Below are positions 25,976 to 34,399 of a stretch of 64,000 nt of DNA, piece by piece. This stretch comes from Oscillospiraceae bacterium (GTDB lineage: Bacteria > Bacillota > Clostridia > Oscillospirales > Ruminococcaceae): contig JAEDJD010000001.1 in the NCBI GenBank assembly GCA_016296505.1, forward strand, positions 124,001 to 188,000, read 5' to 3'. Each line of letters opens with the position of its first letter. Positions within the stretch are counted from its first letter, which is position 1. A program made the translations under genes and the position numbers. The notes under the pieces were generated by a model. It made no database searches. It was not told the origin of the DNA and worked only from the letters and a program-made list of their open reading frames with translations.

Positions 25976-27135
25976 ATATGACAGAAGACGGAAAGTTGGC
26001 TCCGGCGAATCGTACGGTTGCAAAACAATCTAAAACGCGTGATTCTAATTTGGAATTGTTCAGAATCATCACAATGCTGCTGATTGTGGCGCATCACTAT
26101 GTTGTAAATTCTGGCTTGATCAGCGCAGATGGTCCGATCAAAGCAAATCCAATGTCTGCGAATTCCCTTTTTCTTTTGTTGTTTGGCGCATGGGGAAAGA
26201 TCGGTATAAACTGTTTTGTCATGATCACTGGCTATTTTATGTGCAAGTCGCAAATTACAGCAAAGAAGTTTGCTAAGTTGATTTGTGAAGTTATGCTGTA
26301 CAAAATCGTGATTTATCTGATTTTCCTGTTTGCCGGACGAGAACAGATTTCCGTATCTCGTTTCGTAACATTGATATTGCCCGTCACATCAATACAACAG
26401 AATTTCACAGGCTGCTTTATTATATTTTTCCTGTTCATTCCTTTTCTGAATATATTGATTCATCACATGAACGAACGGCAGCATATCAAGCTTTTGTTAC
26501 TTCTTTTCTTCACCTATGTATTGTTTGGAACAATTCATAGCGGATCGTTCGGCGTATCCATGAATTATGTTTCGTGGTTTATGGTGTTATATTTCATCGC
26601 TGCATATATAAGGCTTTATCCAAAGAAATGGTTTTCCAATAATAGGATATGCGGTGGATGGTTACTTTTATGGATTCTTGCATCGAGTGCAAGCGTCATT
26701 GGCGGAGCTTGGCTTGCTACCAAAACTGATTATTTCATTCCGTTTTATTTTGTGACTGATTCAAACACATTTCTTGCTGTGATGACAGGTGTATTTGCGT
26801 TTTTGTTTTTCAAGAATATAAAAATGCCATATAATAAAGTAATCAATACGATTGCCGCGTCTACTTTCGGCGTTCTGCTGATTCATGCGAATAGCGACGC
26901 AATGCGTCAGTGGCTCTGGAAGGACGTAATTGCAACTGCCAGTCACTACAATGATAAGAAAATGGCAATCTATGCGATCGTTTCTGTTTTAGGCATATTT
27001 GCTGTTTGCGTTGTGATTGATATCATACGTATCAATCTGCTTGAGAAACCATTCTTCAAATGGTGGGATAAGCATTGGGAGAATATCTCCGCAGCCTATA
27101 AAAAGAAAGAGGATCAGCTCTTTCACGTTGAATGA
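25972..27135 (+). CDS. Acyltransferase family 3 membrane protein
   Basis: This 387-residue integral membrane acyltransferase has about ten spans and the signature RDSNLELFRIITMLLIVAHHY, whose histidine pair is part of the family's active site. Such proteins (OafA, WecH) O- or N-acylate sugars during polysaccharide export. Its ATG overlaps the aminotransferase stop, ATGA, suggesting they work on the same sugar: the amino-deoxy sugar could be acylated, or the polymer decorated (inference). A GAGGTG site lies seven bases before the ATG. Confidence 0.88.
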   Translation: MNMTEDGKLAPANRTVAKQSKTRDSNLELFRIITMLLIVAHHYVVNSGLISADGPIKANPMSANSLFLLLFGAWGKIGINCFVMITGYFMCKSQITAKKFAKLICEVMLYKIVIYLIFLFAGREQISVSRFVTLILPVTSIQQNFTGCFIIFFLFIPFLNILIHHMNERQHIKLLLLLFFTYVLFGTIHSGSFGVSMNYVSWFMVLYFIAAYIRLYPKKWFSNNRICGGWLLLWILASSASVIGGAWLATKTDYFIPFYFVTDSNTFLAVMTGVFAFLFFKNIKMPYNKVINTIAASTFGVLLIHANSDAMRQWLWKDVIATASHYNDKKMAIYAIVSVLGIFAVCVVIDIIRINLLEKPFFKWWDKHWENISAAYKKKEDQLFHVE

Positions 27136-27155
27136 TTGAATGAGGTGGTAAAGAA

Positions 27156-28040
27156 ATGAAAGGAATTATCCTTGCAGGCGGCTCAGGAACAAGATTGTAT
27201 CCCCTGACAAAAGTAACGAGTAAACAGCTCTTGCCGGTCTATGACAAACCAATGATCTTCTATCCGCTTTCCACTCTCATGCTTGCCGGCATTCGGGATA
27301 TTCTGATTATCTCCACGCCTACGGATACGCCTCGGTTTGAGGAGCTTCTGGGCGACGGCAGCAGTATGGGCATTCATCTCTCCTATGCTGTGCAGCCGAG
27401 TCCGGACGGACTTGCGCAGGCATTTTTGATTGGTGAAGAATTTATTGAGAATGAACCTTGCGCGATGGTTTTGGGGGATAATATCTTCTATGGCGGTTGG
27501 TTCCGCAAAAACCTGAACGACGCGGTTGCAAATGCCAAGAACGGCAAAGCAACGATTTTCGGATACTATGTCAATGATCCGGAGCGATTTGGTATTGTGG
27601 AGTTTGACAAATCCAAAAATGTAGTTTCCGTAGAAGAAAAGCCGCAGAATCCGAAGTCTAATTATGCGATTACAGGACTGTATTTCTATCCGAACGGCGT
27701 CAGTGAAATGGCAAAGCTGGTGAAGCCCTCTGCAAGAGGCGAGCTTGAAATCACAGACCTGAACAGACTATATCTGGAACAGAATGACCTGAAAGTGCAG
27801 ATTCTCGGCAGAGGGTTTGCATGGCTCGATACGGGTACAATGGATAGCCTGATGGAAGCCGCGACATTTGTGCAGACAGTGCAGAACCGTCAGAGCGTAG
27901 TGATTTCCGCGCCGGAGGAAATTGCCTACTATGCAAAGTGGATTTCCAAGGAACAGCTTTTGGAAACTGCACAGCGGTATGGAAAATCCCCTTATGGCGT
28001 GCATTTGCGTCATGTAGCAGAAGATAAATTTGTATTGTAA
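27156..28040 (+). CDS. rfbA: Glucose-1-phosphate thymidylyltransferase
   Basis: This 294-residue enzyme makes dTDP-glucose from dTTP and glucose-1-phosphate. It opens with the nucleotidyltransferase signature KGIILAGGSGTRLYPLT, followed by SKQLLPVYDKPMIFYPLS, the metal-binding ALGDN-type MVLGDNIFYG and the C-terminal GFAWLDTGT motif, all at the usual RfbA positions. It is followed 11 bases later by rfbB, so the two form the start of a dTDP-deoxysugar route. Confidence 0.97.
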   Translation: MKGIILAGGSGTRLYPLTKVTSKQLLPVYDKPMIFYPLSTLMLAGIRDILIISTPTDTPRFEELLGDGSSMGIHLSYAVQPSPDGLAQAFLIGEEFIENEPCAMVLGDNIFYGGWFRKNLNDAVANAKNGKATIFGYYVNDPERFGIVEFDKSKNVVSVEEKPQNPKSNYAITGLYFYPNGVSEMAKLVKPSARGELEITDLNRLYLEQNDLKVQILGRGFAWLDTGTMDSLMEAATFVQTVQNRQSVVISAPEEIAYYAKWISKEQLLETAQRYGKSPYGVHLRHVAEDKFVL

Positions 28041-28051
28041 GGAGAATCGCA

Positions 28052-29074
28052 ATGACAGTTCTGGTAACAGGTGGCGCTGGTTTTATCGGCGGTAATTTTG
28101 TACATTTCATGAGAAAGAAATATCCCGAAGAACGGCTGATCTGCGTAGACAAGCTGACCTATGCGGGAAATCTCTCCACGCTTGCGCCCGTAATGGACGA
28201 CCCGAATTTCCGATTTGTCAAGGCGGATATCTGTGATCGGGAAGCGATTTATAAGCTGTTTGAAGCGGAACATCCGGATATTGTGGTGAACTTTGCAGCG
28301 GAATCTCATGTAGACCGTTCCATTGAGAATCCGGAAATCTTCTTGAAGACCAATATTTTGGGAACACAGGTCATGATGGACGCTTGCCGTAAATACGGCG
28401 TCACGCGCTATCATCAGGTTTCCACAGACGAGGTATACGGCGATCTTCCGCTTGACAGACCCGATCTGTTCTTCACAGAAGAAACGCCAATCCATACGAG
28501 CAGTCCCTACAGCAGCTCTAAGGCAGGCGCAGATCTTCTGGTTCTTGCATATCACAGAACCTACGGTCTGCCTGTGTCGATCAGCCGCTGCTCCAATAAC
28601 TATGGACCGTATCATTTCCCTGAAAAGCTGATTCCGCTTATGATTGCAAATGCATTGAATGATAAGCCTCTGCCCGTATATGGCGAGGGGCTGAACGTCC
28701 GCGACTGGCTCTATGTCGAGGATCACTGCAAAGCGATTGATCTGGTGATGCGGAACGGCAGAGTCGGCGAGGTGTATAACATCGGCGGACATAATGAGAT
28801 GCGCAATATTGATATTGTGAAGATGATCTGCAAGGCTTTGGATAAGCCAGAGAGCCTGATTACCTATGTTGCAGACCGCAAAGGTCACGATATGCGCTAT
28901 GCCATTGACCCGACCAAAATCCATACAGAGCTTGGCTGGCTGCCGGAAACAAAGTTTGAAGACGGTATCCAGAAAACCATTCAGTGGTATCTCGATAACA
29001 AGGAATGGTGGGAAGAAATTATATCCGGTGAGTATCAGAATTATTATGAAAAGATGTACGGGAATCGAAGCTGA
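28052..29074 (+). CDS. rfbB: dTDP-glucose 4,6-dehydratase
   Basis: This 340-residue extended SDR converts dTDP-glucose to dTDP-4-keto-6-deoxyglucose with tightly bound NAD. Motifs seen are TGGAGFIGGNF, NFAAESHVDRSI, the diagnostic STDEVYGDL with the Thr-Asp-Glu triad, and Tyr-x-x-x-Lys in PYSSSKAGADL. Because RfbC and RfbD do not follow, its product probably feeds the VioA-like aminotransferase upstream rather than rhamnose, unless those genes are elsewhere. Confidence 0.97.
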   Translation: MTVLVTGGAGFIGGNFVHFMRKKYPEERLICVDKLTYAGNLSTLAPVMDDPNFRFVKADICDREAIYKLFEAEHPDIVVNFAAESHVDRSIENPEIFLKTNILGTQVMMDACRKYGVTRYHQVSTDEVYGDLPLDRPDLFFTEETPIHTSSPYSSSKAGADLLVLAYHRTYGLPVSISRCSNNYGPYHFPEKLIPLMIANALNDKPLPVYGEGLNVRDWLYVEDHCKAIDLVMRNGRVGEVYNIGGHNEMRNIDIVKMICKALDKPESLITYVADRKGHDMRYAIDPTKIHTELGWLPETKFEDGIQKTIQWYLDNKEWWEEIISGEYQNYYEKMYGNRS

Positions 29075-29106
29075 TTCCGTGAAAAAATATAATAAAGAGG
29101 TATTCC

Positions 29107-30354
29107 ATGAAACATTATAATATTGCCGTTGCCGGTACAGGTTACGTAGGTTTATCCATTGCCACACTGCTTGCGCAGCATCACAAGGTAACAGCTGTCG
29201 ACATCATTCCAGAAAAGGTTGATTTGATTAATAACAAAAAATCGCCCATTCAGGATGAATATATTGAAAAATATCTTGCGGAGAAAGAACTGGATCTGAC
29301 CGCTACGCTGGATGGCGAATCCGCTTATCAGAACGCAGATTTTGTGATCATCGCTGCGCCGACGAATTACGACAGCAAAAAGAATTTTTTCGACACCTCT
29401 GCGGTTGAGGCGGTGATTGAACTTGTACTGAAAGTCAATCCCAATGCGATTATGATTATCAAGTCTACGATTCCGGTTGGCTATACCGCGTCGGTGCGGG
29501 AAAAGTTTGAAACGAAGAATATTATTTTCAGTCCGGAATTTCTCCGTGAATCCAAGGCGCTCTACGACAATCTCTATCCGTCCAGAATCATTGTCGGTAC
29601 GGATATGGAAGATGCGCGTCTGGTTGAGGCGGCTCACACTTTTGCGGCGCTTCTGCAGGAGGGCGCGGTCAAAGAGAACATTGATACATTGTTCATGGGC
29701 TTTACCGAAGCGGAAGCGGTCAAGCTGTTTGCGAATACCTATCTTGCGCTGCGCGTTGCGTATTTCAATGAGTTGGATACCTATGCTGAGATGAAAGGAC
29801 TGGATACGCAGCAGATCATTGACGGCGTATGCCTCGATCCTCGTATCGGTACGCATTATAACAATCCAAGCTTTGGCTACGGCGGTTACTGTCTGCCGAA
29901 GGATACCAAACAGCTGCTTGCGAATTATGCGGATGTACCGCAGAATATGATGTCGGCAATTGTGGAATCCAATAGAACCCGAAAGGATTTTATTGCAGAC
30001 AGAGTCCTTGAGAAAGCTGGGTATTACAGCTACAGCAGCAAAATAAACTGGGATGCCGCAAGCGAAAAACCTGTTACCATCGGCGTCTATCGTTTGACGA
30101 TGAAATCGAATTCCGATAATTTCCGTCAAAGCTCTATTCAGGGCGTCATGAAGCGTATCAAGGCGAAAGGTGCGAATGTGATTATCTATGAGCCAACGCT
30201 GAAAGACGGCGAAACCTTCTTTGGCAGCGTGGTTGTGAATGATCTGGAAGCATTCAAGAAACAGTGCGACGCGATCATCGCCAATCGCTATGACGCCTGC
30301 TTGGACGACGCCGCGGATAAAGTATATACCAGAGACATTTTTAGAAGAGATTAA
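29107..30354 (+). CDS. UDP-glucose 6-dehydrogenase
   Basis: This 415-residue nucleotide-sugar dehydrogenase has the N-terminal NAD motif AVAGTGYVGLS, SPEFLRESKALYDNLYPSRI, the segment GFTEAEAVKLFANTYLALR and the catalytic cysteine in SFGYGGYCLPKDTKQL, with a C-terminal UDP-binding domain. The LRESKA form points to UDP-glucose rather than GDP-mannose or UDP-ManNAc as substrate, giving UDP-glucuronate for an acidic polysaccharide. It is the last gene of the operon; a strong hairpin follows 24 bases later. Confidence 0.9.
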   Translation: MKHYNIAVAGTGYVGLSIATLLAQHHKVTAVDIIPEKVDLINNKKSPIQDEYIEKYLAEKELDLTATLDGESAYQNADFVIIAAPTNYDSKKNFFDTSAVEAVIELVLKVNPNAIMIIKSTIPVGYTASVREKFETKNIIFSPEFLRESKALYDNLYPSRIIVGTDMEDARLVEAAHTFAALLQEGAVKENIDTLFMGFTEAEAVKLFANTYLALRVAYFNELDTYAEMKGLDTQQIIDGVCLDPRIGTHYNNPSFGYGGYCLPKDTKQLLANYADVPQNMMSAIVESNRTRKDFIADRVLEKAGYYSYSSKINWDAASEKPVTIGVYRLTMKSNSDNFRQSSIQGVMKRIKAKGANVIIYEPTLKDGETFFGSVVVNDLEAFKKQCDAIIANRYDACLDDAADKVYTRDIFRRD

Positions 30355-30378
30355 AAATGAATAGCCAGCGTATCGAAA

Positions 30379-30415
30379 ACGGCGGCATCGCGAACCAAAT
30401 CCGCGATGCCGCCGT
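30379..30415. terminator. Bidirectional terminator ending the polysaccharide operon
   Basis: A perfect 14-bp GC-rich stem (30379-30392 with 30402-30415) with a nine-base loop lies between convergent genes. The T run is best on the minus strand, so it serves the SASP gene at least as much as the operon. Confidence 0.75.
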
Positions 30416-30432
30416 CCGCTTTGTGCAGCAGA

Positions 30433-30612
30433 TTACTGCATCTTATAAGCGTCGATCATTTTCTTAACCATCTGACCGCCGATCGAACCAGCCTGACGAG
30501 AGGTCAGATCACCGTTATAGCCCTTATTGAGCGTTACGCCGACCTCGCTTGCGGATTCCATCTTAAAACGTTCGAGGGCTTCCTTGCCCTTCTGTGTCAT
30601 TTCACCCTTCAT
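30433..30612 (-). CDS. Alpha/beta-type small acid-soluble spore protein
   Basis: This 59-residue spore DNA-binding protein has the conserved segments FKMESASEVGV, GYNGDLTSRQAGSIGGQMV and KKMI; the EVGV bond region matches the usual GPR protease site region (E-x-G). Alpha/beta SASPs coat DNA in the forespore and protect it from UV. The start at 30612 is set by an AAGGAG site eight bases upstream; the longer open frame to 30729 is not translated by this reasoning. A forespore sigma-G type promoter is expected; I could not identify one with confidence. Its presence is good evidence of a spore former. Confidence 0.93.
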   Translation of the reverse strand: MKGEMTQKGKEALERFKMESASEVGVTLNKGYNGDLTSRQAGSIGGQMVKKMIDAYKMQ

Positions 30613-30768
30613 GGTACATTCTCCTTTTCTTGCGCAGTTGCGCATAGGGCAGCCGATTTGAAACAGCTGCCTTGTTGCAGACCGTTTCTTTGAATGCTGC
30701 CGTGCTAGTATTATAAACGGCTGCCGCACGAAATATCATAGGAATCTTCTGGAATACATGAAAAGAAC

Positions 30769-30797
30769 TTGACAAACTGCATTGCTTGACGTATAAT
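30769..30797 (+). promoter_or_regulatory. Promoter of the guanylate-kinase-like gene
   Basis: TTGACA (30769-30774) and TATAAT (30792-30797) are separated by 17 bases, about 50 bases before the GTG start. Confidence 0.85.
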
Positions 30798-30847
30798 AAA
30801 TTCAATTCGAGTTGATACGGAAAGATGAACAGAAAGGAGTCAGATCA

Positions 30848-31432
30848 GTGCATCATCTGTTTTATCTTATGGGAAAAAGCGCGTCTGGAAAAGATACAAT
30901 CTATCAACGGCTGCGAGCGAAATTTCCGGAATTGAGACCGATGGTTTTGTATACAACCAGACCGAAGCGCTCGCATGAGCAGGATGGCAGGGAATATTAT
31001 TTTATCTCAGCAGAACAATATATACAGATGTGCAGCGCAGATCGGTGGATTGAAACGCGTACCTACCATACGCAAAAAGGCGACTGGATATACTGTACTG
31101 CAAAGGATAGCATGGATCTCAGCGAGAGCAGCTATCTTGGAATCGGTACCTTGGAATCTTACTGTAAAATCCGGACGTTTTTCGGAGCTGACCATGTGAT
31201 ACCAATTTATATAGACGTCGAGGACGGCGTTCGGCTTCAGCGCGCATTGCAGCGGGAACACGTGCAGGAAACGCCGAATTATGCGGAGATGTGCCGTCGC
31301 TTTCTGACCGATTCTCAGGATTTTTCGGAGGAGAATCTGCAAACGGCTGGTATAAAAAAACAATTTTCAAATCTTGAATTGGAAGCGTGCGTATCCGAAA
31401 TCTCTGCATGGATCGCATCATTCAGCGAATAA
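30848..31432 (+). CDS. Guanylate-kinase-like protein
   Basis: This 194-residue P-loop kinase-like protein has the Walker A motif GKSASGKDTIY and the nucleotide-binding segment YTTRPKRSHEQDGREYYF, matching the guanylate kinase pattern (TTRxxR...E-x-DG). It starts at a GTG (30848) eight bases after AAGGAG. The C-terminal half is less typical of a housekeeping Gmk, and a separate gmk is expected elsewhere in the genome, so a specialised or regulatory role is possible (inference). It is monocistronic with its own promoter and terminator. Confidence 0.8.
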   Translation: MHHLFYLMGKSASGKDTIYQRLRAKFPELRPMVLYTTRPKRSHEQDGREYYFISAEQYIQMCSADRWIETRTYHTQKGDWIYCTAKDSMDLSESSYLGIGTLESYCKIRTFFGADHVIPIYIDVEDGVRLQRALQREHVQETPNYAEMCRRFLTDSQDFSEENLQTAGIKKQFSNLELEACVSEISAWIASFSE

Positions 31433-31433
31433 A

Positions 31434-31482
31434 AAAGACGCGAAATCAAAACGTGAAAGAAAGCGCCTGATTTCGCGTCTTT
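31434..31482. terminator. Bidirectional terminator
   Basis: A perfect 15-bp stem (31434-31448 with 31468-31482) with A and T runs at its base lies between the convergent guanylate-kinase-like gene and the leftward unknown gene. Confidence 0.8.
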
Positions 31483-31489
31483 ATCATAA

Positions 31490-32365
31490 TTAGTGGAATT
31501 CATCGTTGGGATTGAGCACGATCGGAGATTTCCAACGGATACCGTAATCGCTGCGCAGAATCATACGCTTTGCCATCCAGTATTCCCGACAGTAGTCATA
31601 ATAACCGCGCTCGTGTTCTAATGCTTCATCAATTTTTTCTTCCAGCTCGAAGCGAATCGCGAGGTATTCATCGGTCAGTTCAACCGGATCAGTCATTGGC
31701 TCGGAATCAGCAGCGTCTTTTGCTTCGGCATAGACAGCCGCATACGCATCGGTTCCGAGATCCTGCTGCATGGTTGCTTCCATTTCCGGCGTAACGCCGT
31801 TAGCGGTGTGCAGTGCGCAAGTGATAACCGAGAAAGCCGTATCGGAAAGATCAAGCAGTTCACCGTTTTCAAGCACTTTAACTTTTTGCTTTAGCAGTTC
31901 ACGCATACTGGAATAGGCACGCTGTGTATAAGCGAGCGCCTCCGGCCAGAAATGAATTTCTGCGTAGGAATTTGCCGTATCCTGACAATAACGCAGGCAA
32001 TCAGACCATCTGCCTTCTGCCTCTAGCATCGTCAGTGCATTCCGACATTTTTCGATTGCAGGATGTGCACGCCATAAATCGAATTGCATGGAGTGGAATT
32101 GCTGCAGCAGCAGACAGGTATAGAGCTGATCGACAGCGAGATCTGCCGTTGGATGCGCTTCAAATGCCGCCATGATGCGTTTCAGCATCCGCTGCGTGAA
32201 TGAAATGCCGAGATCCGAAGCACGTTCGGTGTTGAGCAGATTCAGATAGTCCATCAATGCGGTCTGCTTATTCTGTTCAGAATGCTCAGTGCTTTGCAGA
32301 AGCTGCTCAAGCTGCTTTCCGCGATTGACGAGGTCCTGATGTCTGGAATCATCTTTATTATACAT
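31490..32365 (-). CDS. Unknown helical protein, TPR-like
   Basis: This 291-residue protein belongs to no family I recognise. It is predicted to be almost all helical, with no signal peptide and no membrane span. The middle part (about residues 70-160) has repeated helix pairs with small residues at turns, ending in WPEALAYTQRAYSSM, which looks like a tetratricopeptide-type repeat. The C-terminal third is acidic and then aromatic (RGYYDYCREYWMAKR). It is a real gene by its GGAGG ribosome site, 17-spaced promoter and following terminator. A cytoplasmic scaffold or regulator is possible but unsupported. Confidence 0.8.
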   Translation of the reverse strand: MYNKDDSRHQDLVNRGKQLEQLLQSTEHSEQNKQTALMDYLNLLNTERASDLGISFTQRMLKRIMAAFEAHPTADLAVDQLYTCLLLQQFHSMQFDLWRAHPAIEKCRNALTMLEAEGRWSDCLRYCQDTANSYAEIHFWPEALAYTQRAYSSMRELLKQKVKVLENGELLDLSDTAFSVITCALHTANGVTPEMEATMQQDLGTDAYAAVYAEAKDAADSEPMTDPVELTDEYLAIRFELEEKIDEALEHERGYYDYCREYWMAKRMILRSDYGIRWKSPIVLNPNDEFH

Positions 32366-32446
32366 GACAATGCCTCCTTGCTCATCTATTTTATTTCATG
32401 TTTTGTTGATCAAACGGTGATAAGAAAGATAATTTGTATTTAGTAT

Positions 32447-32475
32447 ATCATACCATAATTTTCTGATGTTGTCAA
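32447..32475 (-). promoter_or_regulatory. Promoter of the unknown helical protein gene
   Basis: On the minus strand, TTGACA (32470-32475) and TATGAT (32447-32452) are separated by 17 bases. Confidence 0.8.
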
Positions 32476-32629
32476 GTGAATTACAGAGAAAGTGCCAATG
32501 CAACAAACAGAAAGCGTCCGCGCTGAAAAAACATGGAAATAAGCGTGAATATAGCCTCCTGTAATCGAATGGATGCTGTTTTGAAATTTGTGCAAAAAAG
32601 AGAAAATCATGCGATTGTAGGAAAACGTC

Positions 32630-32658
32630 TTGCATTGATTTTTAAAATATGCTATACT
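32630..32658 (+). promoter_or_regulatory. Promoter of the Wzz-like gene
   Basis: TTGCAT (32630-32635) and TATACT (32653-32658) are separated by 17 bases. Confidence 0.7.
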
Positions 32659-32715
32659 AAATTTATAATGCCCATAAGTGGAGTATTGGGAAAATTAGAA
32701 AACGGAGGCTAATCA

Positions 32716-34239
32716 ATGTCAGAACAGAATGTAAATTTGATCCTCAAGCAAGAAGAAAAACATGAGGAAGAGGTTGTCGTATCTTTTTCAGCCATTATTC
32801 GGAATCTGAAAAGATACTTGAGCGTCTGGTTGTTGGTTTCGGTTATTGTCGGTGGTCTCATTGCCGGCGTCAGCGTTTTTTTCCGTACAACGTCCATTAC
32901 GCCTGTTCGTGCGATCGTTAGCTTTACGCATGAGGGCATCGAAAAAGGTAAAAATCCGGATGGCACTGATTTTGATCCGAATCAGCTGAAGTCACCGGAT
33001 GTCATTGATGAAGCCCTGAAAGCCTGTAATATGGAATTGGACTTGCTGGAGCCTGTGCGCCGCGGTATCGAGATTGAGGGCATTATTCCGGAAAATGCTT
33101 ATCAGCGTATGAATACATATAAAAATGTCTATGAGAATGCCTCAAATGGTCAGCTTTCCGCTGCGCAGGCAATGCTGGATGTATCGTGGGTATCTACGCA
33201 GTATAATGTACAGTTTAATTATAAAGACGCGGGACTCAGCCGTTCGGACGCGGTACAGATCCTCAATGCAATGCTTGACGCCTACCGCGATTATTTCTTC
33301 CGCAAGTATGGCTATAATGAAGCTTTCGGAAATAATCTGGGCACAATGGATTATACGGATTATGATTATGCGCAGGCTGTAGATTTGTTCCGTACACAGC
33401 TGAAAAGCCTGAGCCGCTATGTCAGCAGCATCTCTGCGGAAGATACCTCGCGTTTTCGTTCCACCGAGACAGGCTATACTTTCGCCGATCTGAAGGACGC
33501 AATCAGTTCCGTTCAGTCGTTGGATCTTGATCTGATCTCCTCTTATCTGAATGTAAACAATGTCTCCAAGGATAAAGAACGTCTGCAAACCTATTATGAA
33601 TGGCGTATCGAAAATCTGGAACTGGAACGGAAAACCAATAAGGATACGCTCGCTGCTGTTGAAGCGGCGTTTGAAGCCTACGAGAAAGATCAGGTAATCG
33701 TTTTCAGCGACAGCGTAGCGAATACAGAGACTACGGTTTCCTCTGAGGAATATGACAGACTCATCAATCGCAGACTCAGCGCACAGGCTGATCTTTCGGA
33801 GACCGACCAGAATATCGAATACTATAAGCAGCGTCTTGCTACGCTGAAGAAAAGCAATTCAACTGCCTCTAAATCCAAGAGCGAGCGCATCGAAAAAGAT
33901 CTGGCAAAGCTGAAAACCAAGGTTGACAATCTGATTGATATGGTTAACAAGACTGCCGACGATTATTACCGTAATGTTTCGCTCTCTGATTCTTATAACA
34001 TTCTGGTTCCGGCAACTTCCTCTGTTGGTACAACGATCAAGAGTGGTATTGCAAAGGCAGTTGTTCCGGCGATTGGCGTTGAGGTTATCATTCTTATGAT
34101 TTATCTTTCGGTGTCTTTCGTCAAGGCGCTGGTCGAGGAAACACGTAAGCGTAATCAGAAGCAGGCTGTGGCACACGGCAGTAGTGTAACAGATGCAGCT
34201 GCAGCAGAGCCTGAAAAGACAAATAAGAAGAAATCATGA
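32716..34239 (+). CDS. Wzz-type polysaccharide chain-length regulator
   Basis: This 507-residue protein has the Wzz/CapA layout: a cytoplasmic N-terminus, a first membrane helix at about 37-55, a large extracellular domain rich in coiled-coil helices (residues 60-440), a second helix at about 448-472 and a basic Ala-rich tail. There is no attached tyrosine kinase domain. Such proteins set the polymer length in Wzx/Wzy systems, so it probably works with the Wzy at 19.8 kb although it is transcribed separately. A GGAGG site precedes the ATG. Similarity at sequence level is weak, as usual in the family. Confidence 0.8.
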   Translation: MSEQNVNLILKQEEKHEEEVVVSFSAIIRNLKRYLSVWLLVSVIVGGLIAGVSVFFRTTSITPVRAIVSFTHEGIEKGKNPDGTDFDPNQLKSPDVIDEALKACNMELDLLEPVRRGIEIEGIIPENAYQRMNTYKNVYENASNGQLSAAQAMLDVSWVSTQYNVQFNYKDAGLSRSDAVQILNAMLDAYRDYFFRKYGYNEAFGNNLGTMDYTDYDYAQAVDLFRTQLKSLSRYVSSISAEDTSRFRSTETGYTFADLKDAISSVQSLDLDLISSYLNVNNVSKDKERLQTYYEWRIENLELERKTNKDTLAAVEAAFEAYEKDQVIVFSDSVANTETTVSSEEYDRLINRRLSAQADLSETDQNIEYYKQRLATLKKSNSTASKSKSERIEKDLAKLKTKVDNLIDMVNKTADDYYRNVSLSDSYNILVPATSSVGTTIKSGIAKAVVPAIGVEVIILMIYLSVSFVKALVEETRKRNQKQAVAHGSSVTDAAAAEPEKTNKKKS

Positions 34240-34253
34240 CAGTAATCGACATG

Positions 34254-34291
34254 ATCCGCACGGGGATTATTCCCTGTGCGGATTGTTTTTT
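34254..34291 (+). terminator. Terminator of the Wzz-like gene
   Basis: A 13-bp stem (34254-34266 with 34271-34283, one G-T pair) with a four-base loop is followed by TGTTTTTT, a textbook intrinsic terminator. Confidence 0.9.
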
Positions 34292-34320
34292 GGAATATAA
34301 ATTGAAATGCGCTTTGACGC

Positions 34321-34349
34321 TTGCATTTTTTAGATAAAAATGGTATACT
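34321..34349 (+). promoter_or_regulatory. Promoter of the recJ operon
   Basis: TTGCAT (34321-34326) and TATACT (34344-34349) are separated by 17 bases, about 50 bases before the recJ start. Confidence 0.75.
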
Positions 34350-34399
34350 AATAAAATAGGATACATATCGGCTGATGAAGAAAGCAGGGGTGGAAAAAC

